DNA of 64,000 nt from Terriglobia bacterium (lineage in GTDB: Bacteria; Acidobacteriota; Terriglobia; Bryobacterales; Bryobacteraceae), in NCBI GenBank assembly GCA_020073345.1, contig JAIQFI010000032.1, positions 1 to 64,000 of the forward strand, in the 5' to 3' direction. This document shows, one piece after another, positions 26,526 through 34,400 of this stretch (positions within the stretch are counted from its first letter, which is position 1; each line of letters opens with the position of its first letter). The translations under genes and the position numbers were made by a program. A model generated the notes under the pieces. It saw nothing but the letters and a program-made list of their open reading frames with translations, had not been told where the DNA came from and did not search any database.

Positions 26526-28610
26526 TTACTGCTTGCGCCGACCCTCCGCGGGTTTAGCGGATTCGCGAGCGCGCGCAACAATGTAGGCCTGAATTGTCCG
26601 TACCTGTTCCGCATTCAGGATCTTGCTGAACGAAGGCATGCCGGCCGAAGCGCGGCTCCCGCCCAGCACGATGTTCTCGAGATCCTGGTGGATCTCCTTG
26701 CTCGCGTAACGGAGATCGGGCGTGGGGCCCGCCACTGCGTTTATGCCATGACAGGGCGCGCAGTTCGAGTTGAAAAGCAAGTTTCCTTCATGCACGGTTT
26801 TCGGAGAGGCATTGGTGGTGATCGCAGGCACGGGCGGATCCTTGTGTCCATAAGGCGGGGCTTTTAGCGTCGCGGTGCCGTTCAGGTTGAACGTCAGAAT
26901 CCGTCCATAGCCATACTTGACTGGGCCCGATCCAGGGGCGTTGAACAATCCCGGAGCGCCGCCCAAGCCCACCATCACCGAAATGTACTGCGTGCCATCG
27001 ACCGTGTAGGTCACCGGAGGCGCCATGATGCCGGTGCCCGCATCGAACATCCACAATTGCTTGCCGTCGGTGGCGCGATAGGCGGCCAGTACGCCATCAC
27101 CGCGTCCCTGAAACACCAGGTTGCCGCCGGTCGCCAGAACGCCGCCGTTTTCGACTGTGGGACTGCTTACCCGCCAGGCCGCTTTCTGCGCTATCGGGTC
27201 CCACGCCACCAGTTCTCCGGTCGACGGCGGCATGGAAATCAACTTGGCGTTGAGCGGGCCATCGTACATCCCATCGAGAGCCAGATTGCTGCGCTCGGGA
27301 TCGTACTTCCATTTCGGATCGGGTACATGCAGGAACTGCGTGCCGACTTTCGCCGGCAGATAGACCAGCCCCGTCGTGGGATTGAACGCCATGGGATTCC
27401 AGTTGTGCGCGCCGTTCGGACTGGGGGAAACGATCACAGGCTTGAGCTCCGCCGCGCCCGGCGCTTCGATCGGACGTCCGGTCTTGGGGTCGAGCCCCGT
27501 GGCCCAGCTGACGCCGTTCACAAATGGCGCGCCCGAGATGAACTCTCCTGTCTCGCGATCGAGCACATAGAAGAATCCGTTCTTGTTCGCCTGCATGATT
27601 ACTTTTCGCGCGCGGCCGTTGATGGTCAGGTCGGCCTGCATCAGCGGCTGCGTGGCGTCGTAGTCCCAATTTTCCCCAGGGGTGGTCTGGAAATACCACG
27701 CCAGTTCACCGTTGCTCGCGTGCACCGCCAGGATCGACGCCGCGTACAAACTGTCGCCCCCGCCGCGGATCGCGCGGTACCATGCCGTGGCGTTGCCCGT
27801 TCCGAAATACAGCAGGTCCAGCGCGGGGTCGTAGACGATGCCTTCCCAGGGGGGCCCGCCCGCGCCGGTTTTCCAATACTCTCCCGTCCAGGTCTTCGCC
27901 GCGGTCTCCATAGCCTTCGATTCGAACCCTTTCGAAGGGTCTCCGGGCACAGTGTACGTGCGCCAAGCCATCTTGCCGGTTTCGACGTCATACGCTGAGA
28001 TGTACCCGCGCACGCCATTCTCCGCACCCGCGTTGCCGATGATCACCAGTCCCTTGGCGATGCGGGGAGCGCCAGTGATCGAGTATTGCTTGCTATCGGT
28101 GGTGGCTGCAGTCCACACCGGAGCGCCGGAATGCTCATCCAGCGCGATCAGGCGGCCATCCAGCGTTCCCACGTACACTTTGCCGCGGTACAGCGCGACG
28201 CCCCGATTGACCACGTCGCAGCAGACGAAATAAGCGTTTTCACGCGGGACTTTGGGATCGTAGGTCCAGCGCATCTCTCCGGTCTTCGCGTCGACGGCGT
28301 ACACGACGCTCCAGTTGCCGGTGGTGTAGATGACGCCGTCCTCCACCAGCGGCGTCGCTTCCAGGCCGCGCGTGCTGCCCAGCTCCCGGCTCCAAGCCAG
28401 CCCGAGCTTGCCGACTGTTTCCTCGTTGATCTGTTTCAGCGGGCTGAACCGATGGTCGTCGTAAGTCCGCCCGTACATGAGCCAATTGCTGGTCTCTTGA
28501 TCCGTGCTTCTGAGTCTCGCGTCGTCGAGCGGCTTGGGCCCGCTGCTGCAGGAGGCAAGGACGATGAGGATGGGCAAAAATGCCGAAACAGCTACACGGT
28601 GCTTCAACAT
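26526..28610 (-). CDS. PQQ-dependent dehydrogenase with C-terminal cytochrome c (lipoprotein)
   Basis: ATG 28610 follows TTTGGAGA and gives 694 residues beginning with a lipoprotein signal peptide (LIVLASCSS). The eight-bladed quinoprotein propeller shows the repeated tryptophan docking motifs (GELAWYFQTTPGENWDYD, KLGLAWSRELG) and the vicinal cysteine pair in FVCCDVVNRG that sits over PQQ in alcohol dehydrogenases. A C-terminal cytochrome c domain (about 610-685) has NCAPCHGINAVAG and a later methionine in AGMPSFSKILN as axial ligand. The enzyme probably oxidises an alcohol or sugar in the periplasm and passes electrons to the respiratory chain. No PQQ biosynthesis gene is nearby. Confidence 0.9.
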   Translation of the reverse strand: MLKHRVAVSAFLPILIVLASCSSGPKPLDDARLRSTDQETSNWLMYGRTYDDHRFSPLKQINEETVGKLGLAWSRELGSTRGLEATPLVEDGVIYTTGNWSVVYAVDAKTGEMRWTYDPKVPRENAYFVCCDVVNRGVALYRGKVYVGTLDGRLIALDEHSGAPVWTAATTDSKQYSITGAPRIAKGLVIIGNAGAENGVRGYISAYDVETGKMAWRTYTVPGDPSKGFESKAMETAAKTWTGEYWKTGAGGPPWEGIVYDPALDLLYFGTGNATAWYRAIRGGGDSLYAASILAVHASNGELAWYFQTTPGENWDYDATQPLMQADLTINGRARKVIMQANKNGFFYVLDRETGEFISGAPFVNGVSWATGLDPKTGRPIEAPGAAELKPVIVSPSPNGAHNWNPMAFNPTTGLVYLPAKVGTQFLHVPDPKWKYDPERSNLALDGMYDGPLNAKLISMPPSTGELVAWDPIAQKAAWRVSSPTVENGGVLATGGNLVFQGRGDGVLAAYRATDGKQLWMFDAGTGIMAPPVTYTVDGTQYISVMVGLGGAPGLFNAPGSGPVKYGYGRILTFNLNGTATLKAPPYGHKDPPVPAITTNASPKTVHEGNLLFNSNCAPCHGINAVAGPTPDLRYASKEIHQDLENIVLGGSRASAGMPSFSKILNAEQVRTIQAYIVARARESAKPAEGRRKQ

Positions 28611-28667
28611 GAAATGAATCTCCAAAGAGCAGGTTTTAAGGTCAACGCGCTTCATTTGTTCGAGGAG

Positions 28668-28745
28668 TGGTACGCCCGAGAGGATTCGAACCTCTGACCT
28701 TTTGCTCCGGAGGCAAACGCTCTATCCAGGCTGAGCTACGGGCGC
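28668..28745 (-). tRNA. tRNA-Arg (anticodon CCG)
   Basis: Read on the minus strand, the sequence folds as a cloverleaf: acceptor stem GCGCCCG with CGGGCGT (first pair G-U), D arm starting GTAGCTCAG, anticodon stem TTTGC/GCAAA around loop CTCCGGA, and T arm with GGTTCGAATCC. The anticodon is CCG, reading CGG arginine codons. CCA is encoded at 28670-28668. It lies between the PQQ dehydrogenase and the ABC permease genes. No integrase or phage-like gene is next to it. Confidence 0.95.
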
Positions 28746-28778
28746 GCGATCAACTGCGGTCATGGAACAGTTTACCAC

Positions 28779-29588
28779 CTACAGTACATCCGCGAAGCCG
28801 CGCTTCAGATGGCGGAAAAACAGCCCGCCCAGCACGAACACGCTGATCGAATAGGCCGCGATCACCGCCAGCTCGCGCCAAGTCGGCCACTGGGGGGATA
28901 GCAGACGATGGCGGTAGGCGTCGACGACCGAGGACATCGGATTCCAGGTCACCAGCGGCTGAAATCGCACCGGAATCCTTTCCTTGGGGATCATGATGGG
29001 CGTGATCCAAAACCATAGGTTGATGATCACACCCAGCGCCTGGGCGGTATCTCTCAGGTAAACGTGAAGGCTCGAAACCACCCAGCCCACGCCCACGGCC
29101 AGCAAGCCTACAAAAAACATGTAAACGGGCAGCAGCAGGATCATCGGGCTGAAGGTCTTGAGCCACAGACCCACCGTCAGAATCGCCAGTCCCACGGCGA
29201 TCAGATGGTGAATCATCGAGGAAAGAAAGATCGATACCGGCACCACCTCGGAGGGAAACACAGTACGGGTGATCAGATTGGACTGTTCCACCAGGGATCC
29301 CGCGGAGCGCGTCACTGTCTCCTGAAACAGCCACCAGGGCAGGATGCCGCAAAATATGAACAAGGGATAATTGGTGGTCACTTCGCCGGGCTCCAGCGGA
29401 ACCTTGAGCCAGTACTTGAACACCATGATCCAGATCAGCACTTGCACGACGGGGTGAACCACGCCCCACACCCACCCGGCGGACGAACCCACGTAGCGCG
29501 TCCGAAAGTCGCGGCTCACCAGTTGCGCCACCAGCGCGCGGCGCTCCACCAGGTTTCGCAGGAAATGCCGTCCGGGAATGCGGGCCAC
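28779..29588 (-). CDS. ABC-2 type polysaccharide/polyol phosphate export permease
   Basis: I place the start at GTG 29588 because TACACT lies 7 bases upstream and family similarity begins just after it; an in-frame TTG at 29648 is possible. The 269 residues contain six hydrophobic helices and the family pattern LVSRDFRTRYVGSSAGWVWG near the N-terminus and WNPMSSVVDAYRHRLL near the C-terminus. Such permeases (Wzm/TagG/KpsM type) export lipid-linked polysaccharides together with an ATPase. No ATP-binding subunit gene lies beside it in the window, which is unusual. The DUF3108 gene is divergent and its start is only 38 bases away. Confidence 0.88.
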   Translation of the reverse strand: MARIPGRHFLRNLVERRALVAQLVSRDFRTRYVGSSAGWVWGVVHPVVQVLIWIMVFKYWLKVPLEPGEVTTNYPLFIFCGILPWWLFQETVTRSAGSLVEQSNLITRTVFPSEVVPVSIFLSSMIHHLIAVGLAILTVGLWLKTFSPMILLLPVYMFFVGLLAVGVGWVVSSLHVYLRDTAQALGVIINLWFWITPIMIPKERIPVRFQPLVTWNPMSSVVDAYRHRLLSPQWPTWRELAVIAAYSISVFVLGGLFFRHLKRGFADVL

Positions 29589-29626
29589 GAATCCGAGTGT
29601 AGCAGTGTGGTGTAGACTCGAAAATT

Positions 29627-30337
29627 GTGCGCTTAGCGATCTTGGCAACCCTGTCGTTCGCCCTGCCGCTGATCGCGGCCGATTCCATCGAGCGGCTCAG
29701 CTACACCATCGAGTGGCGCTTGATCCACGCCGGCAACATGGTGGTGGAATCCGGGCCCACCTCTGAAGTGCTCAAGCTGGAGTCGGCGGGCATGGTCTCG
29801 GCGCTCTATAAGATCGACGATACCTATCGGGTGCAATTCGACTCGTCGTTCTGCGCCGCTTCCAGCCTGATGAATTCGAAGGAAGGATCGCGCCACCGCG
29901 AAACCAGCATCAACTTCGACCGGAACCGGAACCGGGCGTTTCTGACCGAGAAGGACCTGATCAAGAACACCATCGTGAGCCGGACCGACGTGCAGATCCC
30001 CACTTGCGCGCACGAGGTGATCACCGCCCTGAAGCAATTGCGCCGGACGAAGGTCGAGATTGGCCAGTCCGTGCAGATTCCCGTCAGCGACGGCCGCAAG
30101 TCGGCTGCGGTCAGGGTGGAAGCGCAGGAACGCGAGCGCGTGACGACCCCCGCGGGCACCTTTAACGCCATTCGCTATGAGGTCAACCTCCTGAACGGCG
30201 TGGTGTATTCGCGCGCGGGGCGAGTTTTCGTCTGGCTCACGGATGACGAGCGCCGGCTGCCGGTGCAGTTCCGCCTCCGGATGAATTTTCCGCTGGGTAC
30301 GGTCACGCTGGGGCTGGAAAAAGAAGAACATCCGTAG
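29627..30337 (+). CDS. DUF3108 periplasmic protein
   Basis: 236 residues from GTG 29627, with a cleavable signal peptide (LAILATLSFALPLIAA). The body matches DUF3108 (about 25-225), a beta-rich periplasmic family of unknown function: IEWRLIHAGNMVVES, FDRNRNRAFLTEKD, and TTPAGTFNAIRYEV. Members are often found near outer-membrane or lipid-export genes, in keeping with the divergent ABC exporter. The hexamer TAGACT is 8 bases before the start. Confidence 0.8.
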   Translation: MRLAILATLSFALPLIAADSIERLSYTIEWRLIHAGNMVVESGPTSEVLKLESAGMVSALYKIDDTYRVQFDSSFCAASSLMNSKEGSRHRETSINFDRNRNRAFLTEKDLIKNTIVSRTDVQIPTCAHEVITALKQLRRTKVEIGQSVQIPVSDGRKSAAVRVEAQERERVTTPAGTFNAIRYEVNLLNGVVYSRAGRVFVWLTDDERRLPVQFRLRMNFPLGTVTLGLEKEEHP

Positions 30338-30371
30338 TCCGTCTGAGAAAGAGCCTGTTAAAATGGGACCT

Positions 30372-31448
30372 ATGGGCCGATTTCGCCGGGCCTGCCTGTT
30401 TCTTGGAATGACGCTGGCCGCCTATGGCCAGCGCCCGATGTCCGTTCCCGATCTGGTCACCTTTATCCGGTCTTCCATCCAACTGCACAACGACGATCGC
30501 GCTGTGGCTGCTACGGTGCGGCGTCTCAAGCTGACCAGCCGGCTGGATGCGGGAACGGTAGAGGATCTGCAAGGCCTGGGAGCGGGTCCGCAGACTCTCG
30601 CCGCGCTGCGCGAGCTGATCGGCGCCAGCGCTAGTCTTCCCATCGCCGCGCCGGTTGTGCCTCCTCCGCAAGTCGTGATTCCTCCGCCCAGTCCGGCGGA
30701 ACTGAAAAAGATCCTGGCCGAAATCACCGAACGGGCGCTGGATTACACCAAGAGCCTGCCCAACTTTATTTGCGCGCAAGTCACCACGCGCAGTTTCGAT
30801 CCCTCCGGGACGGAATCCTGGCGCCAGGAAGACAAAGTCCAGGAGCAGCTCAGTTACGTGGACGGCAAGGAAGATTATAAGGTGGTGCTGGTGAACAATC
30901 TGCCGGTGACGAACATGAAACACGAGCAGTTGGGCGGGATCACTTCGTCGGGCGAGTTCGGAAGCATGCTGTACCAGATTTTTGCTCCGCAAACTCAGAC
31001 GCAATTCGACTGGGAACGCTGGGCGACGCTGCGCGGGCGGCGGATGTATGTGTTCAGCTTCCGGGTCCCGCAGTCCAATTCCGACTACAGCATTTACCAC
31101 CAACCTTCGGGCCGCACCATCGTCGCCGGATATCACGGGCTGGTTTACGCCGACGCGGAAAGCAAACAGGTCATGCGGATCAAGATGGACTGCGACGGCC
31201 TGGAGGCCTTCCCGATCAACCAGGTGTCCTTGACTCTGGATTACGCACCTACCAAGATCTCGGAACAGGATTTCGTGCTGCCGATGGCGGCCGAAATACG
31301 TTCACGCGAAGGCCGGAGGCTGGGTAAGAACGTAATCCAGTTCAGTCTGTACCGGAAGTTCAGCTCCGATGCGACCATCACGTTCGACACGCCGGATCCT
31401 ATTCCAGAGGATCAGCTCAAAGAGCAGCCCGCTCCCGGGAAGAGATAA
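30372..31448 (+). CDS. Secreted protein of unknown function (Acidobacteriota type)
   Basis: I choose ATG 30372 over 30363 because a TAAAAT hexamer at 30359-30364 overlaps the earlier ATG. The 358-residue product has a signal peptide (FLGMTLAAYGQ), a helical N-terminal part with a TVRRLKLTSRLD segment, a proline-rich linker (APVVPPPQVVIPPP) and a beta-rich domain starting LPNFICAQVTTRSFDPSG. The LPNFxC opening recurs, as I recall, in many uncharacterised Acidobacteriota secreted proteins. No catalytic motif is visible. It may share a role with the preceding DUF3108 gene, 34 bases upstream, and the STAS gene 16 bases downstream. Confidence 0.75.
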   Translation: MGRFRRACLFLGMTLAAYGQRPMSVPDLVTFIRSSIQLHNDDRAVAATVRRLKLTSRLDAGTVEDLQGLGAGPQTLAALRELIGASASLPIAAPVVPPPQVVIPPPSPAELKKILAEITERALDYTKSLPNFICAQVTTRSFDPSGTESWRQEDKVQEQLSYVDGKEDYKVVLVNNLPVTNMKHEQLGGITSSGEFGSMLYQIFAPQTQTQFDWERWATLRGRRMYVFSFRVPQSNSDYSIYHQPSGRTIVAGYHGLVYADAESKQVMRIKMDCDGLEAFPINQVSLTLDYAPTKISEQDFVLPMAAEIRSREGRRLGKNVIQFSLYRKFSSDATITFDTPDPIPEDQLKEQPAPGKR

Positions 31449-31464
31449 TAGTCCCATCGTCCCG

Positions 31465-31809
31465 ATGAGCCTGTCGATCGAACACAAAGAGATCGCGCCC
31501 GCCACACGCGTCATCACTCTAAGCGGGAATCTCTTACTGGGGCCGGGATGCACGGAACTGGAATTACTAGTGCCGCAGCTGGTGGAAGCGGGCGTGAGGA
31601 ACCTGGTGTTCGACCTGAGCGGAGTGACGCGGATCGATTCGACCGGTATCGGAAGGTTCATTGATACCTATGGCCGGCTCAAGAAATCGGGCGGCCAGAT
31701 GCGCCTGGCGGGAGCCGCCGGCGCGGTCCGGGATTCCTTCCGCCTGACGCGGCTGGATAGTGTCTTTTCCTTTTATCCAACCGTGGAAGCAGCCTGCCAG
31801 GGGATCTGA
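31465..31809 (+). CDS. STAS-domain anti-sigma factor antagonist
   Basis: 114 residues from ATG 31465. Key elements are VITLSGNLLLGPGCTELE and the phosphorylation loop RIDSTGIGRFIDTY with Ser59/Thr60, followed by LDSVFSFYPTVEAA at the C-terminus as in RsbV/SpoIIAA. It has no adjacent kinase or phosphatase gene. It is likely the partner of a remote RsbW-type kinase and of a SpoIIE phosphatase such as the one at 1956. Confidence 0.9.
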   Translation: MSLSIEHKEIAPATRVITLSGNLLLGPGCTELELLVPQLVEAGVRNLVFDLSGVTRIDSTGIGRFIDTYGRLKKSGGQMRLAGAAGAVRDSFRLTRLDSVFSFYPTVEAACQGI

Positions 31810-31896
31810 GCGGGGCAAGGTCGCGAGACCTGCCGCGGATTTCAGCCAAGGAAGAGCGCGGGTTGAATGTAACTACAAATAGAGCTACAGTGGTAG

Positions 31897-32175
31897 ATGA
31901 GATACGAGTGGGATGAAGCTAAGAGCCGCATCAACTTCACCAAGCACGGCTTGAGCTTCGAGGATGCCGGGCTGGTGTTTTCCGGACCGTGCGTCACGTT
32001 CGTAGATGATCGCTTCGACTACGGAGAAGAACGGCTCATCACGTTGGGGCAACTCGCCGGGCGGCTGGTGGTCATCGCCCACGCTCCGCGAGACGAAGGA
32101 ACGCGCATCATCTCCATGAGGAAAGGGAACCGGCGTGAGCAAGAAATCTATAAAAAGCGACTTAGCGCGAATTAA
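31897..32175 (+). CDS. brnT: BrnT-family toxin of a type II toxin-antitoxin pair
   Basis: 92 residues with the BrnT signature: YEWDEAKSRINFTKHGLSFEDA, a central VDDRFDYGEERLITLG, and C-terminal RIISMRKGNRREQEIY. BrnT toxins are RelE-fold ribonucleases that block translation and are held by BrnA. The brnA gene begins 41 bases before the brnT stop. TACAGT at 31886-31891 is 5 bases before the start codon. Confidence 0.92.
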   Translation: MRYEWDEAKSRINFTKHGLSFEDAGLVFSGPCVTFVDDRFDYGEERLITLGQLAGRLVVIAHAPRDEGTRIISMRKGNRREQEIYKKRLSAN

Positions 32176-32401
32176 GCGGATGAAGGATGCCGAGATCGAT
32201 TATTCGGACATTCCGTCTCTCGACAAATCGTTCCTGAAAAAGGCGACGATCGCGTGGCCTCCGGTCAAACAGCAGTTGACGATCCGGCTCGACGCGGACG
32301 TGCTGGCCTGGCTCAAGGGTCATGGCAGAGGTTACCAGACGCGTATCAATCGGATCCTGCGGGTTGTGATGGAAAGCCACCCTCCACGCGCGACTCGGTG
32401 A
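32135..32401 (+). CDS. brnA: BrnA-family antitoxin
   Basis: 88 residues from GTG 32135. The N-terminal part (DYSDIPSLDKSFLKKATI) and the ribbon-helix-helix part (KQQLTIRLDADVLAWLKG then YQTRINRILRVVM) are typical of BrnA, which neutralises BrnT and represses the shared promoter. The coding region overlaps brnT by 41 bases, which fixes the stoichiometry by coupled translation. Confidence 0.9.
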   Translation: MSKKSIKSDLARIKRMKDAEIDYSDIPSLDKSFLKKATIAWPPVKQQLTIRLDADVLAWLKGHGRGYQTRINRILRVVMESHPPRATR

Positions 32402-32452
32402 GAGAGTTTCGCTCTGGGAAAGGCGGCGTGATTGGGCAGGCGAGTTCGCCCG

Positions 32453-32893
32453 CTACTTCCCCCGTAGAGCCCGCGAAAGCTCCAGGATGTGCTCGGCGAC
32501 CTCTCTGGGCCGGTCGATAGAGGGCATCACAATGCGGCTGGTTTCTCCGGCGGTTTCCACAGATAAGTCGCCCGTGCCGATGATTCTCTGGCCGAAAGTC
32601 TGATCGAACCGAACGTCCTGCACCTTAGACAGTTCCATAATGCGCGAAGTCTTCGAAAACAGGCCGGCTTCGTAACGGAGACGGTCTCCCTGTACATCTA
32701 AGCAAGTGGTGCGGCGCCGCAAGTGCCGGATCGCGGTCAACAGAAGCAAGGCGGCAGGAGCGAGCATGGGAGCCCACAAAGGCACCTGGGGAGGATCGGA
32801 TGCACCCAGCCAATAGGCCGCAATGGCGGCGGCCAATATGGCCACCAGCGCGTAGGCAATCTTGACGCCTTTGAGCGACTGGCGCACTTTCAT
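32453..32893 (-). CDS. Membrane protein with bacterial PH domain
   Basis: 146 residues from ATG 32893. Two hydrophobic helices (about 8-30 and 38-56) are followed by a bacterial PH-like domain (about 57-140: YEAGLFSKTSRIMELSKVQD, FGQRIIGTGDLSVETAG). This layout is like YdbS/YdbT-type proteins. Function is unknown; membrane or stress roles have been proposed for the family. It is divergent from the NtrC-type regulator with only 15 bases between the two start codons, so both promoters lie inside or across the starts. Confidence 0.8.
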   Translation of the reverse strand: MKVRQSLKGVKIAYALVAILAAAIAAYWLGASDPPQVPLWAPMLAPAALLLLTAIRHLRRRTTCLDVQGDRLRYEAGLFSKTSRIMELSKVQDVRFDQTFGQRIIGTGDLSVETAGETSRIVMPSIDRPREVAEHILELSRALRGK

Positions 32894-32908
32894 GCGGTGA
32901 ATGATAAC

Positions 32909-34372
32909 ATGACCCAACCTACTACCCAACCCATAAAGCAACCGGCGGCTGGCACAATGAATAACAGGATGACAACGGAACGGGCGCAAACCCGGGTTCT
33001 AGTGGTGGACGACGAGGAGAGCCAGCGCACTGCCCTGGCCGGAATGATCGCCCTGTGGGGATATGCGGTGGAAACCGCCGCCGATGGGCAGGAGGCGCTC
33101 GACAAGCTGGCGGATGGCAGGTTCCACGTCGTGGTCACCGATATGATGATGCCGCGGGTGGATGGAACCGAGTTACTAAAGCGGTTGAAAGCCCAGGGAG
33201 GCGGGCCGCCCGTGATCGTCCAGACCGCGTTTGGAAACCTGGAAACGGCGGTTGCCACGGTCCAGGATTTGGGCGCCTACTGGTTCCTGGAAAAGCCGGT
33301 GCAGGCGCAGGCTTTGAAGCTCCTGGTAGAGCGCGCCGCGTCGCAAGGCCGCCTGGCGGAACATGCCGAGCGCCTGGAACGCCAGCTTACCTATCAGGGC
33401 GTGCTGGGCGAGATGGTGGGCGCTTCGCCCAAGATGCAGGAAGCGTTTGCCCTGATCCATCAAGTGGCGCCCAGCCGGGCCGCGGTGCTGATCACCGGCG
33501 AAAGCGGCACGGGAAAAGAACTGGCGGCGCGCGCGATTCACATGCTCAGCCCGCGCAAGGCCGGACCCTTCGTCGCCATTAATTGCGCCGCCTTACCGGA
33601 CTCGCTGATGGAGAGCGAACTGTTCGGGCATGAGAAGGGGGCCTTCACGGGCGCTGTGGAGCGCCGCGCGGGCTGTTTCGAGTTGGCGCAGAACGGCACG
33701 GTTTTACTCGATGAGATTGGCGACATGCCGATAGCGACCCAGGCCAAGCTCCTGCGCGTGCTGGAAGACGGCCGCGTGCGCCGCCTGGGAGGGAAGAGCG
33801 AGATCCAGCTGGACGTGCGCGTGATCGCATCCACCAACACGCCCCTGGACAACTCCATCAAGGAGGGTAAATTCCGGGAAGACCTGTTCTACCGGCTGAA
33901 CGTGTTTCCGATCCCTCTACCGTCCCTGCGCGAGCGCAAGGACGATCTGCCCATACTGGCGCAGGCGTTGCTCGAGGACCTGAATCGCAAGCATGGGACC
34001 AAGGTAACCGAGCTTTCCGGGGAAGTGCTGGCGCGCTTCCAGACCTACGATTGGCCGGGAAACGTTCGCGAGCTGCGCAACGTGCTGGAGCGCGCGGTGA
34101 TCCTGGCAGGAGAGGGAACCATCCAAATCGCCCATCTGCCGCCGGGATTTTCCGGCGCGCCGGCGCCTTCCGGCGGTGTTTCCTCCGGGCCAGACGCGCT
34201 TCGCGTCCAGGTTGGCCAGACCATCGAGCAGGCCGAGCGCGCGCTGATCGAGCTGACGCTCGAGCACACCAAGAACAACAAGACCCGGGCTGCGGAAATC
34301 CTGGGTATCAGCCAGAAAACCCTGTTCAACAAACTGAAGGAGTATGGCACGCAAGGGGCGGGCGCCGCATGA
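32909..34372 (+). CDS. NtrC-family sigma-54-dependent response regulator
   Basis: 487 residues from ATG 32909; in-frame ATGs at 32957 and 32969 are credible shorter starts since the receiver begins only at residue 29. Receiver (about 28-145, Asp78 in VVVTDMMMPRVDG), AAA+ domain (about 165-400, Walker A GESGTGKE, the sigma-54 contact motif GAFTGA, Walker B VLLDEIGDM) and a Fis-type helix-turn-helix at the end (TRAAEILGISQKTLFNKLKE). It activates sigma-54 promoters when phosphorylated by the kinase encoded 28 bases downstream. I found no sigma-54 promoter in the window. Confidence 0.95.
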   Translation: MTQPTTQPIKQPAAGTMNNRMTTERAQTRVLVVDDEESQRTALAGMIALWGYAVETAADGQEALDKLADGRFHVVVTDMMMPRVDGTELLKRLKAQGGGPPVIVQTAFGNLETAVATVQDLGAYWFLEKPVQAQALKLLVERAASQGRLAEHAERLERQLTYQGVLGEMVGASPKMQEAFALIHQVAPSRAAVLITGESGTGKELAARAIHMLSPRKAGPFVAINCAALPDSLMESELFGHEKGAFTGAVERRAGCFELAQNGTVLLDEIGDMPIATQAKLLRVLEDGRVRRLGGKSEIQLDVRVIASTNTPLDNSIKEGKFREDLFYRLNVFPIPLPSLRERKDDLPILAQALLEDLNRKHGTKVTELSGEVLARFQTYDWPGNVRELRNVLERAVILAGEGTIQIAHLPPGFSGAPAPSGGVSSGPDALRVQVGQTIEQAERALIELTLEHTKNNKTRAAEILGISQKTLFNKLKEYGTQGAGAA

Positions 34373-34400
34373 CGCCCCGCTCGCGGACCTCGCAATCCTA

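Noticed and set aside
28668-28745. tRNA as integration site of a mobile element
   Set aside because: No integrase, no repeat of the tRNA 3' end and only housekeeping or clade-type genes beside it.
28750-29688. Minus-strand open frame overlapping the ABC permease in another frame
   Set aside because: The permease frame has clear helices and family motifs; the other frame does not.
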